Under the pieces are notes generated by a model. The model did not search any database. It worked only from the letters and a program-made list of their open reading frames with translations, and had not been told where the DNA came from. The translations under genes and the position numbers were made by a program. Positions 27,116 through 35,084 of a DNA stretch of 64,000 bases are shown piece after piece. Positions within the stretch are counted from its first letter, which is position 1. Each line of letters begins with the position of its first letter. The stretch lies in NCBI RefSeq assembly GCF_900115175.1, contig NZ_FOYV01000001.1, positions 1,240,001 to 1,304,000 of the forward strand, written 5' to 3'. Source of the DNA: Marinobacter gudaonensis. GTDB lineage: Bacteria > Pseudomonadota > Gammaproteobacteria > Pseudomonadales > Oleiphilaceae.

Positions 27116-28015
27116 TCAGGAGCCAGATGAGAGTTCGATCTGCGTCTCCAGCGCCTGCAATCGCTCCACCAGGTACTCCATCACAATGCGCACCCGGGCC
27201 ATCTGCTGGGTGTCCTGATTGACATGAAGCCACAGGTCGACGCTCTCGCCATCCAGGGGATCTGACAGGCGGCGAAGCTCCCGGGTGCTCTCTCCCAGGT
27301 AACACGGCAGCACCGCAAGGCCCGCACCCGCCCGAGCCAGGGCATGCATCGACTGCAGGCTGTTACAGCGAATGAAGGAAGTCACGTTCTTCAGGTGCTT
27401 GCGGTACCATCGGCCGGTGGCCAGATGGCTGAAGGTTTCGTCCGGTACAATCCAGAGCACGCCTTCCGGATGGTTTTCCACATCCATATTCCGGTGGCGA
27501 CGGCAATAGCGGGTGGCACCATACACGGCAGACTCAATCGCTGCGATCCGCGTGCCCTCCAGCGTGGCCTGGGGTTTGTTCTCGGGGCGCAGCGTCAGGT
27601 CGGCCTCGCGATGGCTCAGGTTGGCGACATCGTTGTCGGTGAGAACTTCCAGCTCGATGTCCGGGAACGCCCGTACCAGCTCCGAAAGAATCGGGCTAAG
27701 CAGCTCGTTCATCATGGCGTCTTCGGCGGCCAGCCTCACCTTGCCAACAGGTGCGGAATCCTGGCCAACCAGCTTACGCTCAAGATTTTCCATCTCGATA
27801 GCCAGTCTTTCCGCTTCACGAAAGGCGGTTTCACCCACCGGCGTAAGCTGCAGGCCATCCCGGCTTCGCTCAAAAAACTGCACCCCCAGCGACTCTTCCA
27901 TCTGGTCGAGCCGACGCAGAACTGTGGTTTGGTGCACACCCAGTAATTCTCCCGCTTTGGCCAGCGTTCCGCCTATTGCCAGAGCCCGTATGTATCGAAG
28001 ATAATCCCAGTCCAT
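27116..28015 (-). CDS. LysR-family transcriptional regulator
   Basis: 299 residues. An N-terminal winged helix-turn-helix (GGTLAKAGELLGVHQTTVLRRLDQME) is followed by a periplasmic-binding-like effector domain (VRLAAEDAMMNELL, then LWIVPDETFSHLATGRW). It is divergent from the 64-residue small protein gene, which may be its target. Inverted TATTTGCA/TGCAAATA half sites lie between them. The effector is unknown. Confidence 0.9.
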   Translation of the reverse strand: MDWDYLRYIRALAIGGTLAKAGELLGVHQTTVLRRLDQMEESLGVQFFERSRDGLQLTPVGETAFREAERLAIEMENLERKLVGQDSAPVGKVRLAAEDAMMNELLSPILSELVRAFPDIELEVLTDNDVANLSHREADLTLRPENKPQATLEGTRIAAIESAVYGATRYCRRHRNMDVENHPEGVLWIVPDETFSHLATGRWYRKHLKNVTSFIRCNSLQSMHALARAGAGLAVLPCYLGESTRELRRLSDPLDGESVDLWLHVNQDTQQMARVRIVMEYLVERLQALETQIELSSGS

Positions 28016-28025
28016 AGTTACTGCA

Positions 28026-28071
28026 TATTTGCAACGAGAGTACGGATTTTAACGTATTCAAGCTGCAAATA
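28026..28071. promoter_or_regulatory. Candidate operator half sites between LysR and small gene
   Basis: TATTTGCA at 28026-28033 and its exact complement TGCAAATA at 28064-28071 form an 8-bp inverted pair, 38 bp apart centre to centre. They lie in the divergent promoter region. They may bind the LysR regulator, but the evidence is only symmetry and position. Confidence 0.35.
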
Positions 28072-28144
28072 AGAACCCTTAGAATTGTCGGTAAATTAAA
28101 GATAGATCGCTAATCAATCCACCAGATAAAAGGAGGAAGGCGCT

Positions 28145-28339
28145 ATGACTCAGACCCATATCGCAACCGTAAACCCGCTGCCGTCCAGTATCCTCCACAA
28201 CAGTGCTGAGGTCAGGCGCCAGTATACCCGCGCAGCTGCCAAGCAGGCGGTGCAGTATATCAGCCGCAAGATGCGCAGCTTCAACCGGAAAGCGGCCAGC
28301 GTCGCTCCGGACATGACCCAGGTTCAAGGCGGTCACTGA
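28145..28339 (+). CDS. Small basic protein of unknown function (64 residues)
   Basis: 64 residues, basic (many R/K) and alpha-helical in appearance, with AEVRRQYTRAAAKQAVQYISRKM in the middle. It has one of the strongest ribosome sites in the window (AAAAGGAGGAAGG, about seven bases before the ATG) and ends just before a perfect bidirectional terminator. Both features argue that it is a real, independently expressed gene. I recognise no family; a DNA- or RNA-binding role is possible given the charge, but unproven. Confidence 0.75.
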   Translation: MTQTHIATVNPLPSSILHNSAEVRRQYTRAAAKQAVQYISRKMRSFNRKAASVAPDMTQVQGGH

Positions 28340-28403
28340 GCCGGCCGACTCAGGTGTCATGGGCGCGGGGACGCGCCGACAGGCAGGCAATCATAAGGAT
28401 TTG

Positions 28404-28441
28404 AAAACGCCGGTGGCGCCCGAGGGCCCCACCGGCGTTTT
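28404..28441. terminator. Bidirectional intrinsic terminator
   Basis: Perfect 13-bp stem AAAACGCCGGTGG / CCACCGGCGTTTT with a 12-base loop. The T4 run on one strand and the A4 run on the other serve both the 64-residue gene (+) and the acyl-CoA ligase gene (-), whose stop lies 12 bp away. Confidence 0.9.
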
Positions 28442-28452
28442 GCATTTCAGGC

Positions 28453-30135
28453 TCAGAACTCCCAGACAACCTTGCGCTTCTGGCTGAACCACTCATCCAT
28501 CTTGCGGTTGTAGTAGTCCTCGATCACGTTCCGCTTGATCTTCATGGTGGGCGTCAGCATCCCATTTTCCATGGTCCAGGGCTCGCGCACCACCACCACG
28601 AACGCCACCTTTTCGTGGGCCTCGCATTCGGCATTGACCGCGTCCAGCTCCTCCGCCAGCTCCTGTTCCAGGGCACCGCGGTCGGCGCCAGTTTCCAGCT
28701 CATCCCTGGCCTCTTCGGAGAGCAGAACCATCAGGCACGGCTGCGGCTGATTAGCCCCCGCCACACACACCACTTCGGCCTTGGGGTGGTTGAAGCGGTT
28801 CTCGATGGGCACCGGCACCACGTATTTGCCCTTCGAGGTCTTGAAGATGTCTTTTACCCGGCCGGTAATGCGAAGCGTGCCGTCCCGATCGATCTCACCC
28901 ATATCGCCGGTCCTGAGGAAGCCGTCCTCGGTCAGATCCTCTTTGGTTTTCTCTTCGTTCTTGTAGTAACCGAGCATCTGACCGGGACTCTTCACCTCGA
29001 CTTCGCCGTTCTCGGCGATGCGATGCTCCACCCCGGGGTTGGCCATTCCCACGGAACCGGCCCTGGCCTGTCCGGGACGATTGGCATGGGAATAACCAAA
29101 GTTCTCCGACATGCCATAGACCTCAAGCAGCTCAAGGCCAAGGTTCCGGTACCAGTTGACGATCTCCGCCGACAGGGGCGCGGCACCTGTCAGAGCGGCA
29201 CGGCAGTGGTCCAGCCCCAACTGGCGCAGCACTTTCTTTTTAACCAGAGAGCTCACAACCGGCAGGCTGAACAACAGTTTCTGTTTCTTCGGCGGCAGCT
29301 TGGCATTGACGCCCAGATAAAACTTCATCCACAGCCGTGGCACCGAGAAGAACAGGGTTGGCCTGGCCCGCTGCAGGTCTTCCTGGAAGGTGTCCAGAGA
29401 GTTGGCGAAGTACAGGTGAAAGCCGTAGTAGAGGGATTGGGTTTCCACGGCAGCCCGCTCGGCCACGTGAGCCAGCGGCAGATACGACAACATACGCTCA
29501 TCGGAAGACACCGGAAACAGCTGCTGCAGACCATCCGCCACCGAGATCATGGTACGGAAGCTGTGCATGACACCCTTGGGTCGACCGGTACTGCCGGAGG
29601 TATAAACAATGGTGGCGAGCTTGTCAGGATCGGGTAATTTTGGCTCAGCCGGTTCCTGACTCTTGATGATTTCCAGCCATTTCGGCGTGTCGTCCCGGGG
29701 AGACATGGGCAGGGAGATGATCGGCAGATCCTCTGGAATATGGCCCTTGATGTCGTTCCAGCCGTCGGCGGTGCCGTCAAGCTTGCCCAGGAACAGCAGC
29801 CTGGTCTCACTGTGCTCCAGCACGTAGACCGCGGTATCGCCATTGAGCGTGGGGTACAACGGCACCGAAACATGGCCTGCCGCCCAGATGGCCAGATCCG
29901 CAAGGATCCAGTGGGCGCTGTTCTTGCCAAGGATGCCAATGTTGCTGGACTCCGGCAGCTGGAGGCTGTTCAGGTGAGCGGCCATGCGCGACACCTGGTC
30001 GGCGGCCTGCTTCCAGGTGATATCTTCCACCCGACCGTCCGCGTAAGGCTGAGTGAGATAAACCCTGTCCGGGGCCTGCTCCGCCCAGTAGTAAAGGCAA
30101 TGCAAAGACGTCTGCTTGCGGGGATCTACCGCCAT
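28453..30135 (-). CDS. Long-chain fatty acid-CoA ligase (ACSL-like)
   Basis: 560-residue AMP-forming acyl-CoA synthetase. It has TIVYTSGSTGRPKGVMHS (ATP-binding, about residues 173-190), LEVYGMSENFGY (about 332-343), the GRVKDIFKTSKGKYV hinge and the C-terminal lysine in LTPTMKIKRNVIEDYY. The inserted KTSKGKYVVPVPIE form and the C-terminus are of the eukaryotic-ACSL/FadD15 type. It differs from the AlkK-like gene at 995, so the window encodes two distinct fatty-acid-activating enzymes. Monocistronic, ending at a bidirectional terminator. Confidence 0.88.
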   Translation of the reverse strand: MAVDPRKQTSLHCLYYWAEQAPDRVYLTQPYADGRVEDITWKQAADQVSRMAAHLNSLQLPESSNIGILGKNSAHWILADLAIWAAGHVSVPLYPTLNGDTAVYVLEHSETRLLFLGKLDGTADGWNDIKGHIPEDLPIISLPMSPRDDTPKWLEIIKSQEPAEPKLPDPDKLATIVYTSGSTGRPKGVMHSFRTMISVADGLQQLFPVSSDERMLSYLPLAHVAERAAVETQSLYYGFHLYFANSLDTFQEDLQRARPTLFFSVPRLWMKFYLGVNAKLPPKKQKLLFSLPVVSSLVKKKVLRQLGLDHCRAALTGAAPLSAEIVNWYRNLGLELLEVYGMSENFGYSHANRPGQARAGSVGMANPGVEHRIAENGEVEVKSPGQMLGYYKNEEKTKEDLTEDGFLRTGDMGEIDRDGTLRITGRVKDIFKTSKGKYVVPVPIENRFNHPKAEVVCVAGANQPQPCLMVLLSEEARDELETGADRGALEQELAEELDAVNAECEAHEKVAFVVVVREPWTMENGMLTPTMKIKRNVIEDYYNRKMDEWFSQKRKVVWEF

Positions 30136-30314
30136 ACAAGTGCTCCATTCTTGTTGTTGTACTGCTTGTTATAACGCGCGCCTACGAGTCCAGAAGCGCG
30201 CCTTCGAATCGGTTGCCGATCCATACTAGCGGGATTTTCGACCCGCTCAATAGCATTTAGTGCCTTGCCCGTTGGCCAATTTGTCCTTCATTGAGACCCA
30301 TCTCTCATATTCCC

Positions 30315-30743
30315 TCAGCGCCGGAAGCGGGTCTCAAGCACCACCGCCGAGTTGGTGCGCTCAACGCCTTCCAGGTTGCCAATGGCATCCAACACCGCGC
30401 TCAGTTCTTCGAGGGACTGAGCCTGTACGATGGCAATCAGGTCGTATTCGCCGCTGACCGAGAACAGCTGCGACACCTGGCTAAGGCCCTCCAGGGCTGT
30501 ATTGGTTCGATTGGTCAGCTTCTGGACCACCTTGATGGATACATGCGCCTCTACCTGGCTTGCCGCAAATTCGCCGCCCAGCTGCACGGAATAACCACGA
30601 ATTACGCCATTGTTCTCCAGCCTTCGAATCCGGTTCTGCACCGTTGACCGGGAAACGTGCAGGGCCCGCGCCAGGTCGGTGACGCTTGCCCGCGCATTCT
30701 GACGTAGCAGGCCGAGTAACTTCTGGTCCTGAGAACTGATCAT
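30315..30743 (-). CDS. Lrp/AsnC-family transcriptional regulator
   Basis: 142-residue regulator. N-terminal helix-turn-helix (LLGLLRQNARASVTDLARALHVSRSTVQNRIRRLE) and a C-terminal RAM ligand-binding domain (SGEYDLIAIVQAQSLEELSAVLDAIGNLEGV). Lrp/AsnC proteins assemble as octamers and respond to amino acids. It is divergent from the AstA-like/DUF1338 pair, with TGATCA-type sites spread through the shared promoter and over its own start codon. It very likely controls them and itself. Confidence 0.92.
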   Translation of the reverse strand: MISSQDQKLLGLLRQNARASVTDLARALHVSRSTVQNRIRRLENNGVIRGYSVQLGGEFAASQVEAHVSIKVVQKLTNRTNTALEGLSQVSQLFSVSGEYDLIAIVQAQSLEELSAVLDAIGNLEGVERTNSAVVLETRFRR

Positions 30744-30797
30744 TTTGATTCTTCATATCTGCTTTTTGATCATAAAAGATAGCAAATCGATCATTTT
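30737..30797. promoter_or_regulatory. Three phased TGATCA-type sites
   Basis: TGATCATTTT at 30737-30746, TTTTGATCATAAAA at 30764-30777 and CGATCATTTT at 30788-30797. Centres are 30 and 21 bp apart, close to whole numbers of helical turns, which suits wrapping around an Lrp/AsnC octamer. The first site covers the regulator's start codon, implying autoregulation. Confidence 0.55.
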
Positions 30798-30861
30798 GTG
30801 TCTGCATTTTGCCATTATTTGTACGCATACTGGGCTCATTGGAACCATGAGGAGCCAGGCC

Positions 30862-31908
30862 ATGCTCATTCGACCGGTTGCCCCCGGAGACCTTGACGCG
30901 CTGTACCAGATTGCCCTGGAATCCGGCCCGGGATTTACGTCCCTGATGCCGGACCGTGATGCGTTGGTCCGGAAAATCGACCTCTCGGTTTCAAGCTTTG
31001 AGCGCACCGTCGAGTGCCCTGGCAACGAACACTATCTTTTCGTCCTGGAAGACTGCGAGACCGGCGACATCATGGGGACCACCGGTATTGAAGCGTCGGC
31101 TGGTGTTGAGCGCCCGCTGGTCCATCTTCACCGGCAGGTGCTGACCGACAGCGCCGGAGTGCGCCGTGTCGGCCGGCCCCGGGAGTTGCTCACCCGGTGC
31201 CAGCACTACCGCGGCTGCACCGAGATCTGTTCCCTGTACCTCCGCCCTGCCTTTCGAAGGGCCAACGCCGGCAAGTTGCTGTCGCGCGTGCGCTTCGTGT
31301 TTATGGCCCTTCACCCAGAGCGTTTCTCTGACCTCGTCATTGCCGAGATGCGAGGCGTCTGGGACCCTGCAGGCCAGTCGCCGTTCTGGCGCTGGCTCCA
31401 GAGCCGCGCCCCGGGACTGAACCCGGACCAGGAGACACTATTAACCGAACAGATGACCGACGCCGCGCGCAGCGCACTTGGCGAGGTCCACATCGACACC
31501 CGACCAGCCCGGGCGATGCTTGAGAAAGAAGGCTTTGAGCACGTGGGCTACGTGGATCCGATCGACGGTGGCCCAACTCTGGAATGTCGAAGAGAGTCCA
31601 TCGCAAGCGTGCAGAACACCCGCTCAGGCTCTGTGGTGATACTTTCAGATGCGAAAGAGTCCGACGATAACCGGACGCCGTCCAGGGGCGACGCCATTAT
31701 CACCAATACCGGTGCTGCCGATTTCCGGGCCACTGTGTCCCGGCAGTTACATGCCGACGGCGGGCGCGTGACTGTTCCCGCTGCCCTGGCACGCACACTG
31801 GGACTGTCTGCAAACGGCCGGGCCTGCTATCTTCCGCTTACCGGCCGGCAGTCGCCAGCCGTGCTCCAGGGACAAATGTCAAATGAGGAGGTCCGCTATG
31901 CATACTGA
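30862..31908 (+). CDS. Arginine N-succinyltransferase-like protein (short AstA)
   Basis: 348 residues of the AstA/AruF/AruG family, which succinylates the alpha-amino group of arginine or ornithine using succinyl-CoA. Conserved parts are the N-terminal IRPVAPGDLDAL, YLFVLEDCETGDIMGTTGIEA, ICSLYLRPAFRRANAGKLLS, VIAEMRGV and ARAMLEKEGFEHVGY with DGGPTLEC. Compared with remembered E. coli AstA, the stretch between SPFW and GEVH is about 19 residues shorter and lacks the DFLCGTGQKAFIAELMP block; the histidine of EVH remains. The ATG at 30862 has AGGAG seven bases upstream. No astBCDE is present. Acceptor specificity may differ. Confidence 0.8.
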   Translation: MLIRPVAPGDLDALYQIALESGPGFTSLMPDRDALVRKIDLSVSSFERTVECPGNEHYLFVLEDCETGDIMGTTGIEASAGVERPLVHLHRQVLTDSAGVRRVGRPRELLTRCQHYRGCTEICSLYLRPAFRRANAGKLLSRVRFVFMALHPERFSDLVIAEMRGVWDPAGQSPFWRWLQSRAPGLNPDQETLLTEQMTDAARSALGEVHIDTRPARAMLEKEGFEHVGYVDPIDGGPTLECRRESIASVQNTRSGSVVILSDAKESDDNRTPSRGDAIITNTGAADFRATVSRQLHADGGRVTVPAALARTLGLSANGRACYLPLTGRQSPAVLQGQMSNEEVRYAY

Positions 31909-32704
31909 TGCCGATACCCTGTTCAAAGAACTCTGGGACTCTTACCGGCAGGTAACGCCCTCCGCAGAACGAATCCACAGGATTCTCGGTGCCGAAGAGG
32001 GCCAGCGCATCGTCAACGACCACATCGCGCTGAGGACCTTCAACCTTGATCCCGTTCGGCTGGATGCCCTGGCAGAACATTTCCTCAGCCTCGGCTATCG
32101 CCAGGGCGGCGACTATCATTTCGAAGCGAAAAAACTCTACGCCCGGCACTACGAGCCTCCCAGGGAGGATCTGCCCAAGGTGTTCATCTCCGAGCTGCTG
32201 GTCGATCAGTGCTCAGAGGCACTCCAGGCAACGGTCAAGGGTCTGGTTGATCAGGTCTCACCCGAGGCGGTAACGGCCGATAATTTTCTGTACTCGGGAC
32301 GTCATTGGCAGATTGACTACAGCACCTACAGCAATCTGCTTCAGGAAAGTGAATACGCTGCCTGGATGGCAGCCTGGGGTTACCGTGCCAACCACTTCAC
32401 AGTCAGCATCAATCATCTGGAGCGCTTCCGCACGGTGAGAGACATCAATCAGTTGCTGAAAGAAAACGGCTATGAGGTGAACGCGTCCGGCGGCGAAGTC
32501 AAAGGGTCGCCGTCCGAGATGCTTGAGCAGTCATCAACCATGGCGGATCGCGTTCCGGTTCAGTTCTCGGACCAGACCGTGACCATCCCCAGTTGCTTCT
32601 ATGAATTTGCGCTGCGCTACCCGAAGGCCGACGGCCACCTCTACTCCGGCTTTGTGGCGGCCTCGGCAGACAAAATCTTCGAGAGCACCAACGCCGGTCG
32701 GTGA
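31898..32704 (+). CDS. DUF1338 family protein (2-oxoadipate dioxygenase/decarboxylase-like)
   Basis: 268 residues. DUF1338 includes HglS/YdcJ, Fe(II) enzymes that convert 2-oxoadipate to D-2-hydroxyglutarate in lysine catabolism. Candidate metal ligands are the histidine in NDHIALRTFN (His42), the histidine in ANHFTVSINHL and the glutamate in SCFYEFALRYP, in the family order. It is shorter than YdcJ (about 450), like the compact DUF1338 proteins found beside ast genes. The start overlaps the AstA-like gene by 11 bp and has GAGGAG upstream, so the pair is translationally coupled under the divergent Lrp regulator. Confidence 0.82.
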   Translation: MHTDADTLFKELWDSYRQVTPSAERIHRILGAEEGQRIVNDHIALRTFNLDPVRLDALAEHFLSLGYRQGGDYHFEAKKLYARHYEPPREDLPKVFISELLVDQCSEALQATVKGLVDQVSPEAVTADNFLYSGRHWQIDYSTYSNLLQESEYAAWMAAWGYRANHFTVSINHLERFRTVRDINQLLKENGYEVNASGGEVKGSPSEMLEQSSTMADRVPVQFSDQTVTIPSCFYEFALRYPKADGHLYSGFVAASADKIFESTNAGR

Positions 32705-32724
32705 GGGGCCGCTGAAAGGAGGCC

Positions 32725-33381
32725 CTAGGACCATCCCTGCTCACCACGCAGCGGCACAAAACGAACCGCGCCCAGGTCTTCAGTGCGGAACTCATGCGCG
32801 GACAGTCGGGTGACACGCTCGAGGTACTGGACGCCCTGCTCACCGCCTACCGGAATTACCAGGTGTCCGCCAATGGCTAACTGATGTTTCAGGGCCTCGG
32901 GTACCGCTGGAGCTCCGGCGGCCACCACAATGCCATCGAAGGGCTGGTGCTCGGGCCAGCCCAGAGTGCCGTCGCCGCAACGTACCCGGACATTGTCAAA
33001 CCCCTGCTCCGTCAATACCTTTTCGGCCCTGTCCGCCAGTTCCTCAATGCGTTCGATGCTGAAGACTTCGCCGGCAATGGAACCCAGAATCGCCGCCGCG
33101 TAGCCCGAACCGGTACCAATATCCAGAACCCGCTCCCCGCCCTCCAGATCGAGGGCTTCGATCATCAGTGCCACGATATAGGGCTGTGAAATGGTCTGCC
33201 CGGCGCCGATGGGCAACGGGCCATCCTCATAGGCGTCGTCCTTCAGGTGCACCGGTACAAATTGCTCCCGGGCCACCCGCCCCATCGCCTCAAGAACCGC
33301 GGGGGAGTCAATGCCCCGCGCCCGGAGCTGTTCGTTTACCATGCCGGCCCTCCGCTGCTCGAAATCCCGATACTCGCCCAT
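32725..33381 (-). CDS. pcm: Protein-L-isoaspartate O-methyltransferase
   Basis: 218-residue SAM-dependent enzyme that repairs isoaspartyl residues in damaged proteins. Hallmarks are ARGIDSPAVLEAMGRVARE, the substrate loop GAGQTISQPYIVALM, motif I in LDIGTGSGYAAAILG, and the C-terminal DLGAVRFVPLRGEQGW. Length matches E. coli Pcm (208). It is convergent with the DUF1338 gene. The usual surE/nlpD/rpoS neighbours are absent, so this is a second or relocated copy. Confidence 0.93.
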   Translation of the reverse strand: MGEYRDFEQRRAGMVNEQLRARGIDSPAVLEAMGRVAREQFVPVHLKDDAYEDGPLPIGAGQTISQPYIVALMIEALDLEGGERVLDIGTGSGYAAAILGSIAGEVFSIERIEELADRAEKVLTEQGFDNVRVRCGDGTLGWPEHQPFDGIVVAAGAPAVPEALKHQLAIGGHLVIPVGGEQGVQYLERVTRLSAHEFRTEDLGAVRFVPLRGEQGWS

Positions 33382-33540
33382 GGTTCTGCCTCCAATGCCT
33401 GGCTCACTTACCGACCGTTACAAAGCAATAACCTTTTTACAACGGCGGCCAGTCCATTATCTGCCTACTTTTTAATCACCCACAATAACAAACAGACAAC
33501 GGAAGTCGCCCCTCCGGGTCACCGTTGTCGAGGAGGAGAA

Positions 33541-34206
33541 ATGTCCACATCCGTCAACCACCTCGACGAGCGGACGCGGGACGCCGCAGAATTGCTCGAA
33601 GAAATCATGCCCTCCGCCATCACGCTTGCCATGATGCTCCGGCATCGCAAAATGGCCGCATGGCTACGCACCGAATTCGACGGCTACCAGGACCTGGCAG
33701 CGGCTCCCCCATACCGGCGCGATCTGCACGGCCACATTGTGGCCAAGTCTCCGCAGTACGGATGGATTCCTGCGCCAGTAAACGAGGAACAGAAGGAAGC
33801 CTATGGTCGTCTCGACCTGCTGGACGGCGTCAAGGCCCTGGAAAAGATCTGCGTTAACTGCAAGAAGGGCAACGGTAACCGCATTCTGCTTGAGAAAGAC
33901 GCGATGGCGGTGCTTCAGAAGCACATCAACCTGACGGCCGAGCTTGCCATCAATCTGAGCCGCGATTCCTATTGCCGCCTGCTAAGAATCGTGCGGGCCA
34001 GCCTCTATCTCTGGACCCAGGAACTCATGAATCAGGGCATTGCCGGTGAGCACAACCACTACAGCCAGGAAGAACGTGCAAAAGTGGCGCACCTGGACGA
34101 GCCGGAGAAGTTCTGGCGTCAGGCCATGGAGGATGTTGACCAGCTACCGATTCCGGACGTTCGCGAGCGGGGATTTCTGGAGCGGGTGTTCGGGCGCGCC
34201 GGCTGA
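33541..34206 (+). CDS. AbiTii-like domain protein
   Basis: 221 residues. The first 140 or so residues resemble the AbiTii domain of abortive-infection proteins: LMLRHRKMAAWLRTEFDGYQ, then PPYRRDLHGHIV, then QYGWIPAPVNEEQKEAYGRLDL, matching the domain's helical start, EL-x-GY and P-x-YR motifs. The C-terminal half is helical (DSYCRLLRIVRASLYLWTQELMNQG). An AGGAGGAG-like ribosome site lies just before the ATG. It stands alone between pcm and tauE rather than in a defence island. A housekeeping role is possible, and the domain call is from memory. Confidence 0.65.
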   Translation: MSTSVNHLDERTRDAAELLEEIMPSAITLAMMLRHRKMAAWLRTEFDGYQDLAAAPPYRRDLHGHIVAKSPQYGWIPAPVNEEQKEAYGRLDLLDGVKALEKICVNCKKGNGNRILLEKDAMAVLQKHINLTAELAINLSRDSYCRLLRIVRASLYLWTQELMNQGIAGEHNHYSQEERAKVAHLDEPEKFWRQAMEDVDQLPIPDVRERGFLERVFGRAG

Positions 34207-34222
34207 GGGCGCACCCGAAGGC

Positions 34223-34993
34223 TCACAGAACGCTAGCGATGCCGAGGCTGCTGACCACCAGCAGAACAACGCCGAGCACCCGGAAAAACACCGGCGTCTC
34301 GGCGCGCAGCATGCGGTCGTGGGCATAAAGGCCAATCACGTGGCCCACCGCCGCACACGGCAACAGCCACAGATGGTGGATCAGTTGCAGATCGACGCCG
34401 GCCCAGATGAAGGCCGCCATCTTGATCAGCACCAGAATGAACCACAGCGCAAACAGCGTATCCCGCAGTTTTTCCTTCGGCAGATGCTGGGCCACCACGG
34501 CGATGATCAGCGGTGCACCGATCAGTGACGTGCCGCTGATGTAGCCACCCACCATCAGAAAGATCGCATCCACCGTTTTGCTACCGCTGCGAAACGGCCG
34601 ATTGACGATGTAGGACACGGAGTAGAGCGCGACAATCACAAAAATGATGGCGCTTAGGATGTCCGAGGGCATGGTGATCAGCCCGAACACGCCGATCAGC
34701 TTGGGTACGATCATGATGCCGAGAATTCGCCACAAATATCCCCAGTCAACCGTGCCGGCCCCAACCTTCCCCGGCGTGGAGCGACTGCGGTTGTTCATCC
34801 AGATGGTCAGCGAAGAGAACACCAGCAGGTGAACGGCAATGATCGGCAGGAACACCAGAGGCTGATCGTGTACCAGTAGCAGGAACGGCAGCGACAGGAC
34901 GGCCCCGCCGAAGCCCAGCCCCGAGCGCACAAAACCGCTCCAGACAAAAATGAGGGCAATAAGAAGGTATTGGTAGTTGGCAAGATCAGACAT
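34223..34993 (-). CDS. TauE/SafE family sulfite/anion exporter
   Basis: 256-residue inner-membrane protein with about eight helices. The first repeat has GLGFGGAVLSLPFLLLV, the second GGYISGTSLIGAPLIIAVVAQHLPKEKLRDTLFA, which are the paired TSVL/TauE signature regions. Members export sulfite, sulfoacetate or related organosulfonates. The substrate here is unknown because no sulfur gene is adjacent. It is divergent from the chemoreceptor gene. Confidence 0.88.
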   Translation of the reverse strand: MSDLANYQYLLIALIFVWSGFVRSGLGFGGAVLSLPFLLLVHDQPLVFLPIIAVHLLVFSSLTIWMNNRSRSTPGKVGAGTVDWGYLWRILGIMIVPKLIGVFGLITMPSDILSAIIFVIVALYSVSYIVNRPFRSGSKTVDAIFLMVGGYISGTSLIGAPLIIAVVAQHLPKEKLRDTLFALWFILVLIKMAAFIWAGVDLQLIHHLWLLPCAAVGHVIGLYAHDRMLRAETPVFFRVLGVVLLVVSSLGIASVL

Positions 34994-35084
34994 GGAATCC
35001 CGAAGCTAAAAAGAGCCGCCTGTCGGCGAGAACTGGTCTAAACTCAGTCAGTTGTATAAAAACGATAATGTCCGGAGTACGTTG

